Shown here: positions 9,099 to 17,929 of the stretch, piece by piece
Layout of the letters: each line of letters opens with the position of its first letter
Position numbering within the stretch: position 1 is the stretch's first letter
From: an uncultured Blautia sp.
GTDB taxonomy: Bacteria; Bacillota; Clostridia; Lachnospirales; Lachnospiraceae
DNA length: 64,000 bases
Assembly: GCF_947654165.1 (NCBI RefSeq)
Contig: NZ_CANTKB010000007.1
Coordinates: 1-64,000 of the forward strand
Direction: 5' to 3'
The notes under the pieces: generated by a model
What the model was told of the DNA's origin: nothing
Database searches by the model: none
What the model saw: the letters and a program-made list of their open reading frames with translations, nothing else
Position numbers and translations under genes: made by a program

Positions 9099-9130
9099 TT
9101 GACATTCATTTGAGTTTGTTGTATTATAAT
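9099..9130 (+). promoter_or_regulatory. Promoter of tRNA-Glu
   Basis: TTGACA at 9099-9104, a 17-bp spacer and TATTAT (9122-9127) lie only about 10 bp before the tRNA. An overlapping TATAAT at 9125-9130 would have a longer, 20-bp spacer. A long T-rich tract precedes the -35 box. Confidence 0.75.
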
Positions 9131-9137
9131 CAGGCAC

Positions 9138-9209
9138 GGTTCGTTGGTCAAGCGGTTAAGACGCCGCCCTCTCACGGCGGAAACACGGGTTCGATTCCCG
9201 TACGAACTG
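9138..9209 (+). tRNA. tRNA-Glu (anticodon CTC)
   Basis: The cloverleaf folds from GGTTCGT through ACGAACT and a discriminator G. The anticodon stem CCGCC/GGCGG encloses the loop CTCTCAC with anticodon CTC. The T-arm is ACGGG-TTCGATT-CCCGT. CCA is not encoded. D-arm sequence TGGTCAAGCGGTTAAGA is characteristic of tRNA-Glu. Confidence 0.93.
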
Positions 9210-9212
9210 CTC

Positions 9213-9244
9213 AGGAAATATCTGGAAAGATATTTCCTTTTTTT
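9213..9244 (+). terminator. Intrinsic terminator after tRNA-Glu
   Basis: An 11-bp perfect stem (AGGAAATATCT against AGATATTTCCT) with a GGAA loop is followed by a T tract. Confidence 0.9.
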
Positions 9245-9285
9245 GTATCTTAAAACAGCTTTTACACCGGAAAGGATGGTTTGAT

Positions 9286-10125
9286 ATGGAAGAATACATT
9301 GATTTACACACCCATTCTACTGCATCCGACGGAACATTGACTCCTACGGAACTGGTTGCTCTTGCCAGAAAACAACATCTGAAAGCCCTTGCACTTACAG
9401 ACCACGATACGACAAACGGCCTGGAAGAAGCCACAGAAGCAGCCCGGGGAACGGATTTAGAGCTTATTCCCGGGATTGAATTTTCTTCCACCTGGCAAAA
9501 CACCAGTGTTCACATCGTCGGATTAGATCTTGACTGGAAAAATACAGCTTTTCAGGAAGCACTGATTGGATTTCAACGCTCCCGGGAAGAACGGAACGAC
9601 AAAATAATCGCCCTTCTTCAAAAGGAAGGGTTTTCAATTACAAAAGAGGCACTCCAGGAAGCTTTCCCAAACAGCACTTGCACGCGAGCCAATCTGGCCA
9701 GATTTCTGGTGGATCATCATGAGCTCAATTCCATAAAGGAGGCTTTTGACCGCTATCTTGGAGACCGTGCCAAATGTTATGTCCCAAGAAAGGACATTTC
9801 TCCTTTCCAATCTATTCGTTTGATTCATGAATGCGGAGGAATTGCTGTTTTTGCTCACCCTGTTTTATGCAAATTCTCTCGCCAGCGGTTAGATTCTCTT
9901 GTAAACGAATTAAAAAAAGCCGGGTTGGATGCCCTGGAGGTCTACTATTCCTCTTACCACGCCTCTGAAGAAACAGCCATGGCCATGCTTGCCAAACAAC
10001 ATGGGTTAAAGTTTTCCGGCGGCAGCGATTTCCATGGCGACAATAAGCCGCAGATACAGTTAGGAACCGGAAAAGGAAATTTAAAAATCCCTTACTCTGT
10101 TCTCAAACGACTGCGTGAAGCATAG
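9286..10125 (+). CDS. PHP-domain phosphoesterase (RNase AM / nucleoside bisphosphatase type)
   Basis: A 279-residue protein of the PHP superfamily of metal-dependent phosphoesterases. Motif I is DLHTHSTASDG (residues ~5-15), motif II is LTDHDT with a following GIEFS, and motif IV is FAHPVL. The C-terminal motif SGGSDFHGD supplies the last metal ligands. Members of this small family (YciV/TrpH type) hydrolyse 3',5'-nucleotide bisphosphates or trim RNA 5' ends. The gene is preceded by GGAAAGGATGG and stands alone on the plus strand between tRNA-Glu and the convergent lepB. The exact substrate is an inference from the family. Confidence 0.88.
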   Translation: MEEYIDLHTHSTASDGTLTPTELVALARKQHLKALALTDHDTTNGLEEATEAARGTDLELIPGIEFSSTWQNTSVHIVGLDLDWKNTAFQEALIGFQRSREERNDKIIALLQKEGFSITKEALQEAFPNSTCTRANLARFLVDHHELNSIKEAFDRYLGDRAKCYVPRKDISPFQSIRLIHECGGIAVFAHPVLCKFSRQRLDSLVNELKKAGLDALEVYYSSYHASEETAMAMLAKQHGLKFSGGSDFHGDNKPQIQLGTGKGNLKIPYSVLKRLREA

Positions 10126-10162
10126 AAAAATAACGAGCCAAATGCATCTTTTTGGCTCGTTA
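10126..10162 (-). terminator. Terminator of the lepB gene string
   Basis: TAACGAGCCAAA (10131-10142) pairs with TTTGGCTCGTTA (10151-10162). Read on the minus strand, the stem is followed by TTTTT, so it stops transcription coming from lepB. The hairpin may also serve the convergent PHP gene, but there is no T run on that side. Confidence 0.8.
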
Positions 10163-10174
10163 CTAAATTCCAGC

Positions 10175-10681
10175 TTAAAAAATACGTTTTCCGTGCAGCT
10201 CTGTCTGTACATCTACCAGGCCAATAGATTCCATACGGCTGTCTGCAGAATCGTTTCGGTTATCTCCCATCACAAACAATTTTCCCTCTGGAATGACCAT
10301 ATCGATATCTCCTGTTTTCATTTCTTCTCTCAGATATCCTTCTTCCAGTTGTTCTCCATTGATATATACCCGATTCTCCAAAATTTCCAGATGGTCTCCG
10401 GGAAGTCCGATTACCCGCTTGACAATTTCCAGTTTCTTTGGGGTTTCTTTTGAAGCGACAATAATATCACCACGTTTGATGGTATCTTCCTTTAAAAATC
10501 CTGTCTGCAAAAGCAAAAATTGTCCGTTATGAAGAGTCGGTTCCATGCTTTCTCCCTTTACAACCGCAACCTGAAAGAAACAGGAAAAAATAAATGCCAA
10601 AAGTAAGCCGCACAGGACCGGCATCAACCATGACTTGAGGCAGCCCCATAATTTTTTCAAAAATTCCATGCTCATCCTCAC
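10175..10681 (-). CDS. lepB: Signal peptidase I
   Basis: A protein of up to 168 residues with one N-terminal membrane segment (residues ~17-40) and the peptidase S26 catalytic pair: Ser in KGESMEPTL and Lys in EIVKRVIGLPGD. The late motif MGDNRNDSADSR is also intact. It removes signal peptides of exported proteins on the outer face of the membrane. The longest reading begins at a GTG that overlaps the ppk stop codon by four bases. ATG codons two and four codons later are alternatives. Signal peptidase is common; the coupling to ppk is a local arrangement. Confidence 0.92.
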   Translation of the reverse strand: MRMSMEFLKKLWGCLKSWLMPVLCGLLLAFIFSCFFQVAVVKGESMEPTLHNGQFLLLQTGFLKEDTIKRGDIIVASKETPKKLEIVKRVIGLPGDHLEILENRVYINGEQLEEGYLREEMKTGDIDMVIPEGKLFVMGDNRNDSADSRMESIGLVDVQTELHGKRIF

Positions 10682-12819
10682 GCTTCCTCATCCGGTGCTT
10701 CTGCCGGAATAAAGATTCGGTCATGAACCGGATTGTTGGGAGATGCACCTCGTTTTGTAGCCTCCATACAAAAATATTCCTGAGAATTTATCAGTTGTTT
10801 TCCTCTCTTGTCAATTTTCTCATACGTTCCATCCTGATTCAGAATATGAGCCTTTACATTATCTGCAAGCTGAATATCTAAAATATGTTTTACCTCTTCT
10901 TTAATTCCTTCATCTTCTACAGGGAACACAATTTCTACCCGCTTATCCAGATTTCTCGGCATCCAGTCTGCACTTCCCATAAAGATCTGCTCTCTTCCGT
11001 CACTGTAAAAATAGAAGATACGGCTGTGTTCCAGGAAATTGCCTACAATCGAGCGAACCGTGATATTTTCGCTGATACCGGGAATTCCTACCTTCAGACA
11101 GCAAATGCCACGGATGATCAAATCAATCTGAACCCCTGCTGCACTGGCCGCATACAAAGCTGCAATCACATCCCTGTCACAAAGAGAGTTCATCTTTGCG
11201 ACAATTCTGGCTTTCTTTCCCTCCAGTGCTCTCTCCCTTTCCATTTCAATCAGATGGAGAAAACGGTTCCGCATCCAGATCGGTGCAACTACCAGTTTGT
11301 TCCAGCTTTTGGGCTCAGAATAACCGGAGAGCATATTAAAGACTGCTGTAGCATCTTCCCCGATTTTTGCAGAACAGGTGAGAATTCCACAGTCTGTATA
11401 TAATTTTGCCGTAGAATCATTATAATTTCCGGTTCCAAGATGTACATATCTGCGGATGCCTTCTTCTTCCTTGCGGACAACCAGCGTAATCTTACTATGC
11501 GTTTTTAATCCTAAAAGTCCATAAATAACATGACATCCGGCTTTTTCCAGCTTTTTCGCCCATACAATATTATTCTCTTCATCGAATCTGGCTTTCAGCT
11601 CTACCAGTACCGTCACCTGCTTACCATTTTCTGCTGCCTGAGCAAGAGCCGCAACAATGGGAGAATGTCCACTGACACGATACAGTGTCTGCTTAATCGC
11701 AAGCACCTGTGGATCCCTGGATGCCTGGCGGACAAAATCTACTACCGGATTAAAAGTCATATACGGATGGTGCAGAAGAATATCCTGTCTGCGAATCTGC
11801 GTAAAAATATCTTCCTCGGTCATCATCTGAGGCACCGGAGACGGTGTGTAAGAAGGTGTTTTTAACTCCTCAAAGCCTTCCAGTCCATACATTTTCATCA
11901 AGAAAGTCAAGTCCAGCGGACCGTTCACTGCATAGATATCTTCTTCCCTCATATGAAATTCTGTTTTCAGGATTTTCAGAAGGCGTACATCCATTTTTTC
12001 ATCCACGTCCAGGCGAATCACTTCCCCCCACTGCCTCTTCTTGATCTGTTTCTGAATCTCACTGAGCAGATCTGCCGCTTCGTCTTCATCAATGGTCAAA
12101 TCCGCATTTCGAATAATCCTATACGGACAGGCACAGACTACCTGGTTGCTTAAAAATAATTTTCCGATATTTCTCTCGATAATTTCTTCCAGAAGAATGA
12201 CTGCTTTCTTGCCCTCTTTCTGACATGGGATTTCTATGATTCTCGGAAGCACAGACGGAACCTGTACGGTAGCAAACTCCAATTCCTCTTTCTCTTTTTT
12301 TCCTTTTTTTGCGATCAGTGCACCAATATTCAGAGTTTTGTTCCGCACCAGGGGAAACGGTCTTGCACTGTCCATTGCCATAGGTGTGAGCACCGGATAA
12401 ATGGTTTCTTCGAAATACTGGTCTGTAAAGGCTTTCTGCTCCTTATTCATATCCTCATGGCTTTCCACCACGATCAGCCCTTCCTTTTTCAGTGCAGGAA
12501 GCAGAGAACGATTGTAGGTACTGTACTGGGTCTGAATCAGATTTCTGGTGGCAGGTGCCAATTGGGCAAGCTGTTCTTTTGGTGATAACCCTGCAATATC
12601 CGGCTTCGTATATTTGGCATGAACCATATCCTTTAGAGAAGCCACACGTATCATAAAAAACTCGTCCAGATTGGAAGCTGTGATACTGAGAAACTTCAGC
12701 CTTTCAAATAAAGGTATGGATTTATCTCTTGCTTCTGACAGGACACGCTCATTAAATCCCATCCAGCTCAATTCTCTATTTCTGTAATATTCTGGTTTCA
12801 AATATTCTTTCAAATCCAT
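10678..12819 (-). CDS. ppk: Polyphosphate kinase 1
   Basis: A 713-residue PPK1, which polymerises the gamma-phosphate of ATP into polyphosphate. The N-terminal domain starts with YYRNRELSWMGFNERVLSEA. The two phospholipase-D-like catalytic halves are seen further on, with the phosphorylated His in YVHLGTGNYND and the C-terminal block MGSADWMPRNLDKRVEIVFPV. The length is normal for the family. The gene lies 13 bp after the Ppx/GppA gene, so synthesis and breakdown enzymes are encoded together. It overlaps lepB by four bases. Confidence 0.95.
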   Translation of the reverse strand: MDLKEYLKPEYYRNRELSWMGFNERVLSEARDKSIPLFERLKFLSITASNLDEFFMIRVASLKDMVHAKYTKPDIAGLSPKEQLAQLAPATRNLIQTQYSTYNRSLLPALKKEGLIVVESHEDMNKEQKAFTDQYFEETIYPVLTPMAMDSARPFPLVRNKTLNIGALIAKKGKKEKEELEFATVQVPSVLPRIIEIPCQKEGKKAVILLEEIIERNIGKLFLSNQVVCACPYRIIRNADLTIDEDEAADLLSEIQKQIKKRQWGEVIRLDVDEKMDVRLLKILKTEFHMREEDIYAVNGPLDLTFLMKMYGLEGFEELKTPSYTPSPVPQMMTEEDIFTQIRRQDILLHHPYMTFNPVVDFVRQASRDPQVLAIKQTLYRVSGHSPIVAALAQAAENGKQVTVLVELKARFDEENNIVWAKKLEKAGCHVIYGLLGLKTHSKITLVVRKEEEGIRRYVHLGTGNYNDSTAKLYTDCGILTCSAKIGEDATAVFNMLSGYSEPKSWNKLVVAPIWMRNRFLHLIEMERERALEGKKARIVAKMNSLCDRDVIAALYAASAAGVQIDLIIRGICCLKVGIPGISENITVRSIVGNFLEHSRIFYFYSDGREQIFMGSADWMPRNLDKRVEIVFPVEDEGIKEEVKHILDIQLADNVKAHILNQDGTYEKIDKRGKQLINSQEYFCMEATKRGASPNNPVHDRIFIPAEAPDEEA

Positions 12820-12832
12820 ATGCAGCCTCCTT

Positions 12833-14377
12833 CTATTTCTGTTTCCTGCATTTTAATACAGGCCGTATACTAAAAATTTCTTCAAAGAAATCACTTTGCT
12901 CTTCTAAAAGCCCTCTCTCCAGGGTCATATCTTCTTTTGCAGTTACTGTCATAACCAATTCCTGCTCCCTTGCCGTTACCTTGATTTCCTCTATTTTTTG
13001 CTTATGACTCCTGTCTAACACATTCGCCACCCGGATAATAGCTGTCAGTTTTGCTGCTGTCATATAATAGCTTCTGCTGATAACATTGCGAAAATCCTCT
13101 CCACAGTGATAATCAAAGGGGAGTTTGATAAAACGCACAATATTTGCGATCAATTCTCTCTCCTGGTGAGAAAGCCCGATAATTTCCGTGGACATGATAA
13201 TCTCATAAGCACATTCTGAAGCATTGCTGAAACTGATATAATTTCCACAGTCATGAAGCAGAATCGCTATCTGCAGCAGAAGTCTTTCCCGGTTTCCCAT
13301 GCCATGAATCTTTTTCATTCCGTCAAAAATTGCCAGAGCATTTTTCACCACCGCACCAGTATGGTTCTTGCTGCTCATATATCGTTTTGCAATATTCTTT
13401 GCTGAAACCAGAATATCATTTTCGAAATTATGTTTACTCTTTATGATTTTATGCTTTTCTGCATAATCATATGAGATACCGTCATTGAGATGTGTTCCGG
13501 GGAACCACAATGTCTGTGCACCAAATTCTTCCATAAACACCCGGTAAATAATCAGTGCAGGAACCATGCTTTCTGCATAATCCAGAGAAATTCCCAGTTC
13601 AACGGATATTTCCTCAGGAGAACGAGACAGCACCCACTGATAAGCTTCCATAAATTCCTGAAAACTGACCGTTCTGCTCTCTTTCATGCTGTCATTTTTT
13701 TCCAGCATACGCTCAATAAATGTATTCCCAAGAAGTATCATGTGTTCTGCTTTTCTGTCTTTTAAATGGAGCTTCTTAAATCCGAGAACCTGATTATGTA
13801 CCAGTTCCTCCACCACCTGCTCATAATGCAGCGTCTGACTTTCCAACGGATGGAGCAGTTCCCGGATGCGGAGACTTCCCATCCTGAAATCCTGAGTTGT
13901 TACCAGAGTATCCTTATCAAACAAAGATACCTGTGCGTTTCCTCCTCCGATTTCTATGATTGCAGTCCCCTTCTGAATAATTTTTGCAAAAGAATTTTCT
14001 TTTGCCGCAATAGACTTATAACCATAAAATCTCTGTTCTGAATTGCTTAAAATATCCACCTCAAGCCCGGTCTTCGGATACACCTGTCCCAGCACCATCC
14101 AGACATTTTCAGCCTCCCTAAGTGTACTGGTAGCACAGGCACGATAATCATCCACCTGATACTCTTTCATGATTTCTGTAAAGCTCTTCAGAATTCTGCA
14201 CAATTCCTTAGCAGTATCTACGGTAATCGACCGGTCACTATAAGTTTCTTTTCCCATTTCCAGTCTGCTCTGGACAGTATCAATATGCTTGATTCCTGTC
14301 CGCTGAGACATCTCATAGATATCCATCCGCACACTATAAGAACCGATATCTATTGCCGCAAATGTTTTAATTCCCAT
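12833..14377 (-). CDS. ppx: Exopolyphosphatase / guanosine pentaphosphatase family protein with HD domain
   Basis: A 514-residue Ppx/GppA protein. The actin-like ATPase fold is marked by AAIDIGSYSVRMDIYEM near the N-terminus and the phosphate-binding AIIEIGGGNAQVSLF (residues ~140-154). Residues ~320-480 form an HD-like domain with LLHDCGNYISFSNA. It hydrolyses polyphosphate or pppGpp. The ATG at 14377 is chosen because GGAAGGAGGAG lies just upstream; an upstream ATG at 14404 has no such site. Adjacent to ppk, the pair probably sets polyphosphate level. Confidence 0.9.
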   Translation of the reverse strand: MGIKTFAAIDIGSYSVRMDIYEMSQRTGIKHIDTVQSRLEMGKETYSDRSITVDTAKELCRILKSFTEIMKEYQVDDYRACATSTLREAENVWMVLGQVYPKTGLEVDILSNSEQRFYGYKSIAAKENSFAKIIQKGTAIIEIGGGNAQVSLFDKDTLVTTQDFRMGSLRIRELLHPLESQTLHYEQVVEELVHNQVLGFKKLHLKDRKAEHMILLGNTFIERMLEKNDSMKESRTVSFQEFMEAYQWVLSRSPEEISVELGISLDYAESMVPALIIYRVFMEEFGAQTLWFPGTHLNDGISYDYAEKHKIIKSKHNFENDILVSAKNIAKRYMSSKNHTGAVVKNALAIFDGMKKIHGMGNRERLLLQIAILLHDCGNYISFSNASECAYEIIMSTEIIGLSHQERELIANIVRFIKLPFDYHCGEDFRNVISRSYYMTAAKLTAIIRVANVLDRSHKQKIEEIKVTAREQELVMTVTAKEDMTLERGLLEEQSDFFEEIFSIRPVLKCRKQK

Positions 14378-14393
14378 ATGCTCCTCCTTCCCC

Positions 14394-15266
14394 TCAGATG
14401 CCAAGAAATCCCTTCAGCTCTTCATATCGTTTCCCGGCAGTATCGTATCCTTGCTGATATAATTCTTTCAGTTTTTCTTTATCTTTTTCAATTCTTCCGA
14501 TCTCTACAGGTTCCTCCGGACAGATGATAAATACTTTTCCTTTTTTCTCTTGCTGATAGAGATATTCCAAAGTCTCATTATAACGAATGTGCCTGTTTTT
14601 CATCTGTTCTACCAGCTTTGGAAATTCCTTTCCATACCTGATATGTGCCATAGGCATTAATTTATTCGGTTCCTTCTGATACCCCCGGTCTCTGGTGAGC
14701 ACTACCACATTTTTTTCATTTCCCAATTCTTCTGATTTTTTGATTGGAATAGAATCTGCGATTCCTCCATCCAGATAAGGCTGCTTCTGAATCCATACTG
14801 TTCTGGATACTAATGGAAGAGAGCCTGATGCACGAACAAAATAAATGCCTTTATGCATATCGGTGATTCGCTTGTATTCAGCCTCACCGGTCCTGCAGTT
14901 TGTCACTACCGCATAAAACTCCGTCGGATTCTCTCCAAATGCTTTATAATCGTATGGATTTAACTCCTCCGGAATCGTTTTATAACAAAACTCTGCATCA
15001 AACAAATCACCTGTTTTTATTAAGTTCTTGAAACTGCCATACTGTTCTTCTTCTAAATAATCAACGTTTGTCTCAAAGCCCCTGCCCTTTTGTTTTGATA
15101 AAAAGCTGCAGGCATGAATGGCACCTGCTGAAACACCGATGCAGGAATGAAATGAAAATTTCCTGTCCAGAGAATCCAGAAAAAAATCCAGCACTCCTGT
15201 GGTGAACGCACCACGCATACCTCCGCCTTCTAATACTAATCCTGTTTTATTTCCATGTATCATCAT
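14394..15266 (-). CDS. Patatin-like phospholipase
   Basis: A 290-residue patatin/RssA-type serine hydrolase. The oxyanion loop GGGMRGAF, the nucleophile GVSAG (Ser ~45) and the Asp of YLDGGIADSIP make the Ser-Asp dyad complete. There is no signal peptide, so it should act in the cytosol on lipids. It is the first gene of the string patatin-ppx-ppk-lepB (16 bp before ppx). The start ATG is preceded by AGAAGGT; a second ATG directly follows. Substrate unknown. Confidence 0.88.
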   Translation of the reverse strand: MMIHGNKTGLVLEGGGMRGAFTTGVLDFFLDSLDRKFSFHSCIGVSAGAIHACSFLSKQKGRGFETNVDYLEEEQYGSFKNLIKTGDLFDAEFCYKTIPEELNPYDYKAFGENPTEFYAVVTNCRTGEAEYKRITDMHKGIYFVRASGSLPLVSRTVWIQKQPYLDGGIADSIPIKKSEELGNEKNVVVLTRDRGYQKEPNKLMPMAHIRYGKEFPKLVEQMKNRHIRYNETLEYLYQQEKKGKVFIICPEEPVEIGRIEKDKEKLKELYQQGYDTAGKRYEELKGFLGI

Positions 15267-15449
15267 TCTAATACCTTCTTTCTATCTTTTTATTTTAGCA
15301 CGAAATATACGGCTGCAAAAGTTAAATAACCGTAAAATTATAAAATAAAAAAATTTAAAAAGGCGTTTTATAATTTTTTACAATTTTCAAAAAAACACTT
15401 GCAATTCGTCCATTCCTATGATAAGATAAGTGACGTTGAAGAAACACAT

Positions 15450-15532
15450 GCCGGCGTGTCGGAATGGCAGACGAGGCAGACTCAAAATCTGTTGTGGGCA
15501 ACCACGTGCGGGTTCAAGTCCCGCTGCCGGCA
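15450..15532 (+). tRNA. tRNA-Leu (anticodon CAA)
   Basis: A class II tRNA of 83 nt with a long variable arm (TTGTGGGCAACCAC). The acceptor stem is GCCGGCG/TGCCGGC with discriminator A. The anticodon stem GCAGA/TCTGT encloses loop CTCAAAA, anticodon CAA. CCA is not encoded. A plausible promoter (TTGCAA, 17 bp, TAAGAT) lies at about 15400-15428. The tRNA 3' end is followed by an integrase remnant, as expected of a tRNA used as an attachment site. Confidence 0.93.
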
Positions 15533-15617
15533 GTATAAAATTTACGCTGAAACCTTTGTAAAATCAAGGGCTTCAGTGTTTTTTGCATTTCACGGATCTG
15601 ATTACTTTTGATTACTT

Positions 15618-15763
15618 TCAAAGTTTTCCAGATGCTTCTCTTAAAATTTTTTCTTTCATTTCCATACTACTGATATCGTAGGTGTAATTTTCGTCATTTA
15701 GTTTCTCCGTATGTCCAAAAAGAGATGCTGCAATTGATGCAGGCACTCCTGAACACCTCATAC
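15618..15763 (-). pseudogene. Tyrosine recombinase (integrase) C-terminal remnant, part 2
   Basis: Minus-strand reading from the IS630 boundary to the TGA at 15618-15620 gives a chain containing GVPASIAASLFGHTEKLN and then DENYTYDISSMEMKEKIL. This has the form of an integrase C-terminus: the GH of the second catalytic box and the nucleophile Tyr in NYTYD. It has no start codon of its own. Its upstream continuation lies across the IS element at 17037-17076. The remainder of the integrase is missing, so this is a decayed relic beside tRNA-Leu. Confidence 0.72.
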
Positions 15764-17036
15764 TAGTGTATTGACACATTCATTATTGAACTAATATTTC
15801 TTGTTTGATATATTTGTCATAGATGATAAAATATACATATGAAATGGAGATTATCACTATGGCAAGACCAAAGAAAAATAAAATCAAATTGACAGATGAC
15901 GATATCAAACGTTTAAAGAGCATCCTTAAAAAGAAAGATACAAATCAGATACTTTCTGTGCGCTGCCGAATTCTCATAAATCTTGATGAAGATCATCTGC
16001 CCGCTATGACATATGATCAATGTATGTCTGCATGCAATGTCAGCCGGGCAACTATTGCAAAAACCGTAAAACTCTTTGCTTCTGGCGGGATTGATGAAGT
16101 ATTAAAAATCAACAGAAACATTAATTCCGATAATGCTCGCCGCAAAATAGATGGCAGAACAGAAGCAAAAATCATTGAAGTTGCCTGTGGCCCGGTTCCA
16201 GAAGGCCACGCTCGTTGGACGATCCGCCTTCTTGAAGACCATTTAAAAATTGAATTGGATGAACCCATCAGCAGAGAAGCTATCCGACGTTCCTTAAAAA
16301 AAACCAACTTCGGCCTCACCGCAACGACTACTGGTGTCTCCCAAACAAAGCAGACGCAGAATTTGTAGCCTGTATGGAAGATGTGCTTGACATATATGAA
16401 CTTCCATATAATAAGGATATCCCTGTCGTCTGCATGGATGAGAAACCTTATCAGCTGTTAGGTGAAGCCAGAGAATCCTGGGCAATGCGTCCTGGTGACA
16501 ATAAAAAGATTGATTCTGAGTACACTCGGAATGGAACCTGCAGTATCTTTGCTTTTGTGGAAGCTCTGGCAGGCAGACATCATGTCAGTGTTCGTGAACA
16601 CCGAACCGCAATCGACTGGGCAGAAGAAATCAGGTATCTGGTCGATGAAATGTATCCTGCTGCCCAAAAGATTATTCTTGTAATGGATAATCTTAATACC
16701 CATAAACCAGCTTCCTTGTATAAAGCGTTTCCGCCAGAGGAAGCTAGACGTATCATAAAAAAACTTGAGATACATTACACCCCGAAGCATGGAAGCTGGC
16801 TCTATATTGCCGAGATAGAACTCAATGTTATGATGCGTCAATGTTTATCTCGAAGGATTGCGTCTATTGATGCCTTACGTTCAGAGCTTTCAGCGTGGGA
16901 AGACGAACGTAACAACGGAAAATCCAAAGTAAACTGGCAGTTTACAACAAAAGATGCCCGTATAAAATTGGTTTCTCTCTATCCTGAGTTTTAATCATGA
17001 TATAGTTAGTTTGATTATCATTGTGCCAATACACTA
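15764..17036 (+). mobile_element. Complete IS630-type insertion sequence
   Basis: About 1.27 kb bounded by 13-bp inverted repeats: GTGTATTGACACA at 15766-15778 and TGTGCCAATACAC at 17022-17034, one mismatch. Both ends are flanked by TA (15764-15765 and 17035-17036), the target duplication expected of IS630/Tc1-mariner elements. The insertion site is CTAG inside an integrase remnant. Its single gene, on the plus strand, is split by a frameshift at an A8 run. Confidence 0.88.
15859..16994 (+). CDS. IS630 family transposase, two frames joined by -1 shift
   Basis: The first part (15859-16368) has an N-terminal helix-turn-helix region (residues ~45-75, YDQCMSACNVSRATIAKTV). The second (about 16304-16994) carries the DDE catalytic core: Asp in VVCMDEKPYQ, Asp in LVMDNLNTH and Glu in GSWLYIAEIEL. 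Moving back one base at the run of eight A (16296-16303) joins them into KKNQLRPHRNDYWCLPNKAD, which restores the usual family sequence. A programmed frameshift or polymerase slippage is therefore likelier than an inactivating mutation. The start ATG at 15859 follows GGAGATTATCACT. Confidence 0.85.
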
Positions 17037-17076
17037 GGTACTGTTAAATCTGCCGTTTTTGTCAGATAATCCTATT
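17037..17076 (-). pseudogene. Tyrosine recombinase remnant, part 1 (other side of the IS630 insertion)
   Basis: Minus-strand codons here read DYLTKTADLTVPSMRCS once the IS and one copy of the duplicated TA are removed, and they run in frame into the integrase C-terminus at 15618-15763. A stop codon lies immediately upstream, so only about 13 residues survive on this side. Confidence 0.55.
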
Positions 17077-17124
17077 AAAAAAATATGGTGCATACCCTGT
17101 GTCATATACACAGTGGTATGCACC
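17074..17124 (-). terminator. Terminator of the Uma2 gene
   Basis: GGTGCATACC-CTGTGT (17087-17102) pairs with ACACAG-T-GGTATGCACC (17108-17124). On the minus strand the stem is followed by a run of seven T, giving a strong intrinsic terminator for the gene at 17144-17641. Confidence 0.9.
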
Positions 17125-17143
17125 TCTTCTTATTTCTTCCAGC

Positions 17144-17641
17144 TTAAAAATTAAACAGTTCATCAAATTCTATTTTGATATGTGGGAAATGCACGATTCC
17201 CAACTCTTCTTTATTCTCTTCGGTAATGTTCTTGAAAAGATAATACTGCGGCTCTCCCTCTTCGTCATAATCTAAAGTATATATCTCAATCCGTTTTCTC
17301 TGCCAATCTACAATCCAGTATTCATCAATTTCCTGTTTTCTGTATAATTCTTTTTTCCCTTCCCTGTCATATTTTTCAGTAGAGGGGGATAAGACTTCTA
17401 ATACGAGGCGTGGGATATCAAAAAAAGAATTCCCCTTTTTTGCAGTTATCCGGCAGTTAATTGATGCATCTGGAATCACCTTTTTTTCTTCCCCGTCAAC
17501 AACCCACTTATATTGTACATTGTCTGGATAAACCCTACAAAGGTTATTCTTTAACTGGCTATATACAATCGCCACGAAATTTGTAATAACCGTAGAATGC
17601 TCAATCATAGCTCCTGACATATCTGTAATTACTGTATTCAT
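17144..17641 (-). CDS. Uma2 family endonuclease-fold protein (DUF820)
   Basis: A 165-residue protein of the Uma2/DUF820 family, which has a PD-(D/E)XK nuclease fold. The acidic cluster VIPDASINC (residues ~55-63), the strand RLVLEVLSPST with its Glu, and EYWIVDWQRKRIEIY form the expected core. Members are abundant in some bacteria, often near mobile DNA; the biological role is not settled. It starts with ATG after GGAGTAGGTTT. It sits inside the tRNA-Leu accessory patch with its own terminator. Confidence 0.85.
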   Translation of the reverse strand: MNTVITDMSGAMIEHSTVITNFVAIVYSQLKNNLCRVYPDNVQYKWVVDGEEKKVIPDASINCRITAKKGNSFFDIPRLVLEVLSPSTEKYDREGKKELYRKQEIDEYWIVDWQRKRIEIYTLDYDEEGEPQYYLFKNITEENKEELGIVHFPHIKIEFDELFNF

Positions 17642-17678
17642 AAACCTACTCCTTTCTACTACAATATAAACATGGGTG

Positions 17679-17894
17679 CTATTTATAGCACCTAAACAAT
17701 TTTCTCAAGTTCTTCTTAACTTTCATTATAAAGCATCCTCTAACTTTTGTCAGCTTTTTCTTTAGCAATTCTTCCCTATGGCTTGGATTTTCGTTGTATC
17801 CATATATCAGGCTTTCCAGTTGCTCTGCCGTCTTAATCATTACCGGCAAATCATAAACACATTTTTTCCCGTTTAATAATGTCCCTATAATCAT
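17679..17894 (-). CDS. Small hypothetical protein
   Basis: A 71-residue reading frame beginning MIIGTLLNGKKCVYDLPVMI with a very basic C-terminus (KVKKNLRKLFRCYK). The ATG is preceded by AGGGAGGAAACGA, a good ribosome site, which is the main reason to accept it. It lies 37 bp upstream of the Uma2 gene in the same direction and may be co-transcribed. I recognise no family. Confidence 0.5.
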   Translation of the reverse strand: MIIGTLLNGKKCVYDLPVMIKTAEQLESLIYGYNENPSHREELLKKKLTKVRGCFIMKVKKNLRKLFRCYK

Positions 17895-17929
17895 TTCGTT
17901 TCCTCCCTATATGTCTGTTTTTCTTTATA

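Noticed and set aside
10885..11403. 172-codon open frame antisense to ppk
   Set aside because: No family features; the minus strand encodes a full-length polyphosphate kinase with intact active site.
15859..16994. IS630 transposase treated as a dead pseudogene
   Set aside because: The frame change sits on A8, all catalytic residues remain, and both ends and the target duplication are intact.
15450..17076. Intact prophage or integrative element at tRNA-Leu
   Set aside because: Only an integrase tail remains; no structural, replication or conjugation genes and no duplicated attachment site were found.
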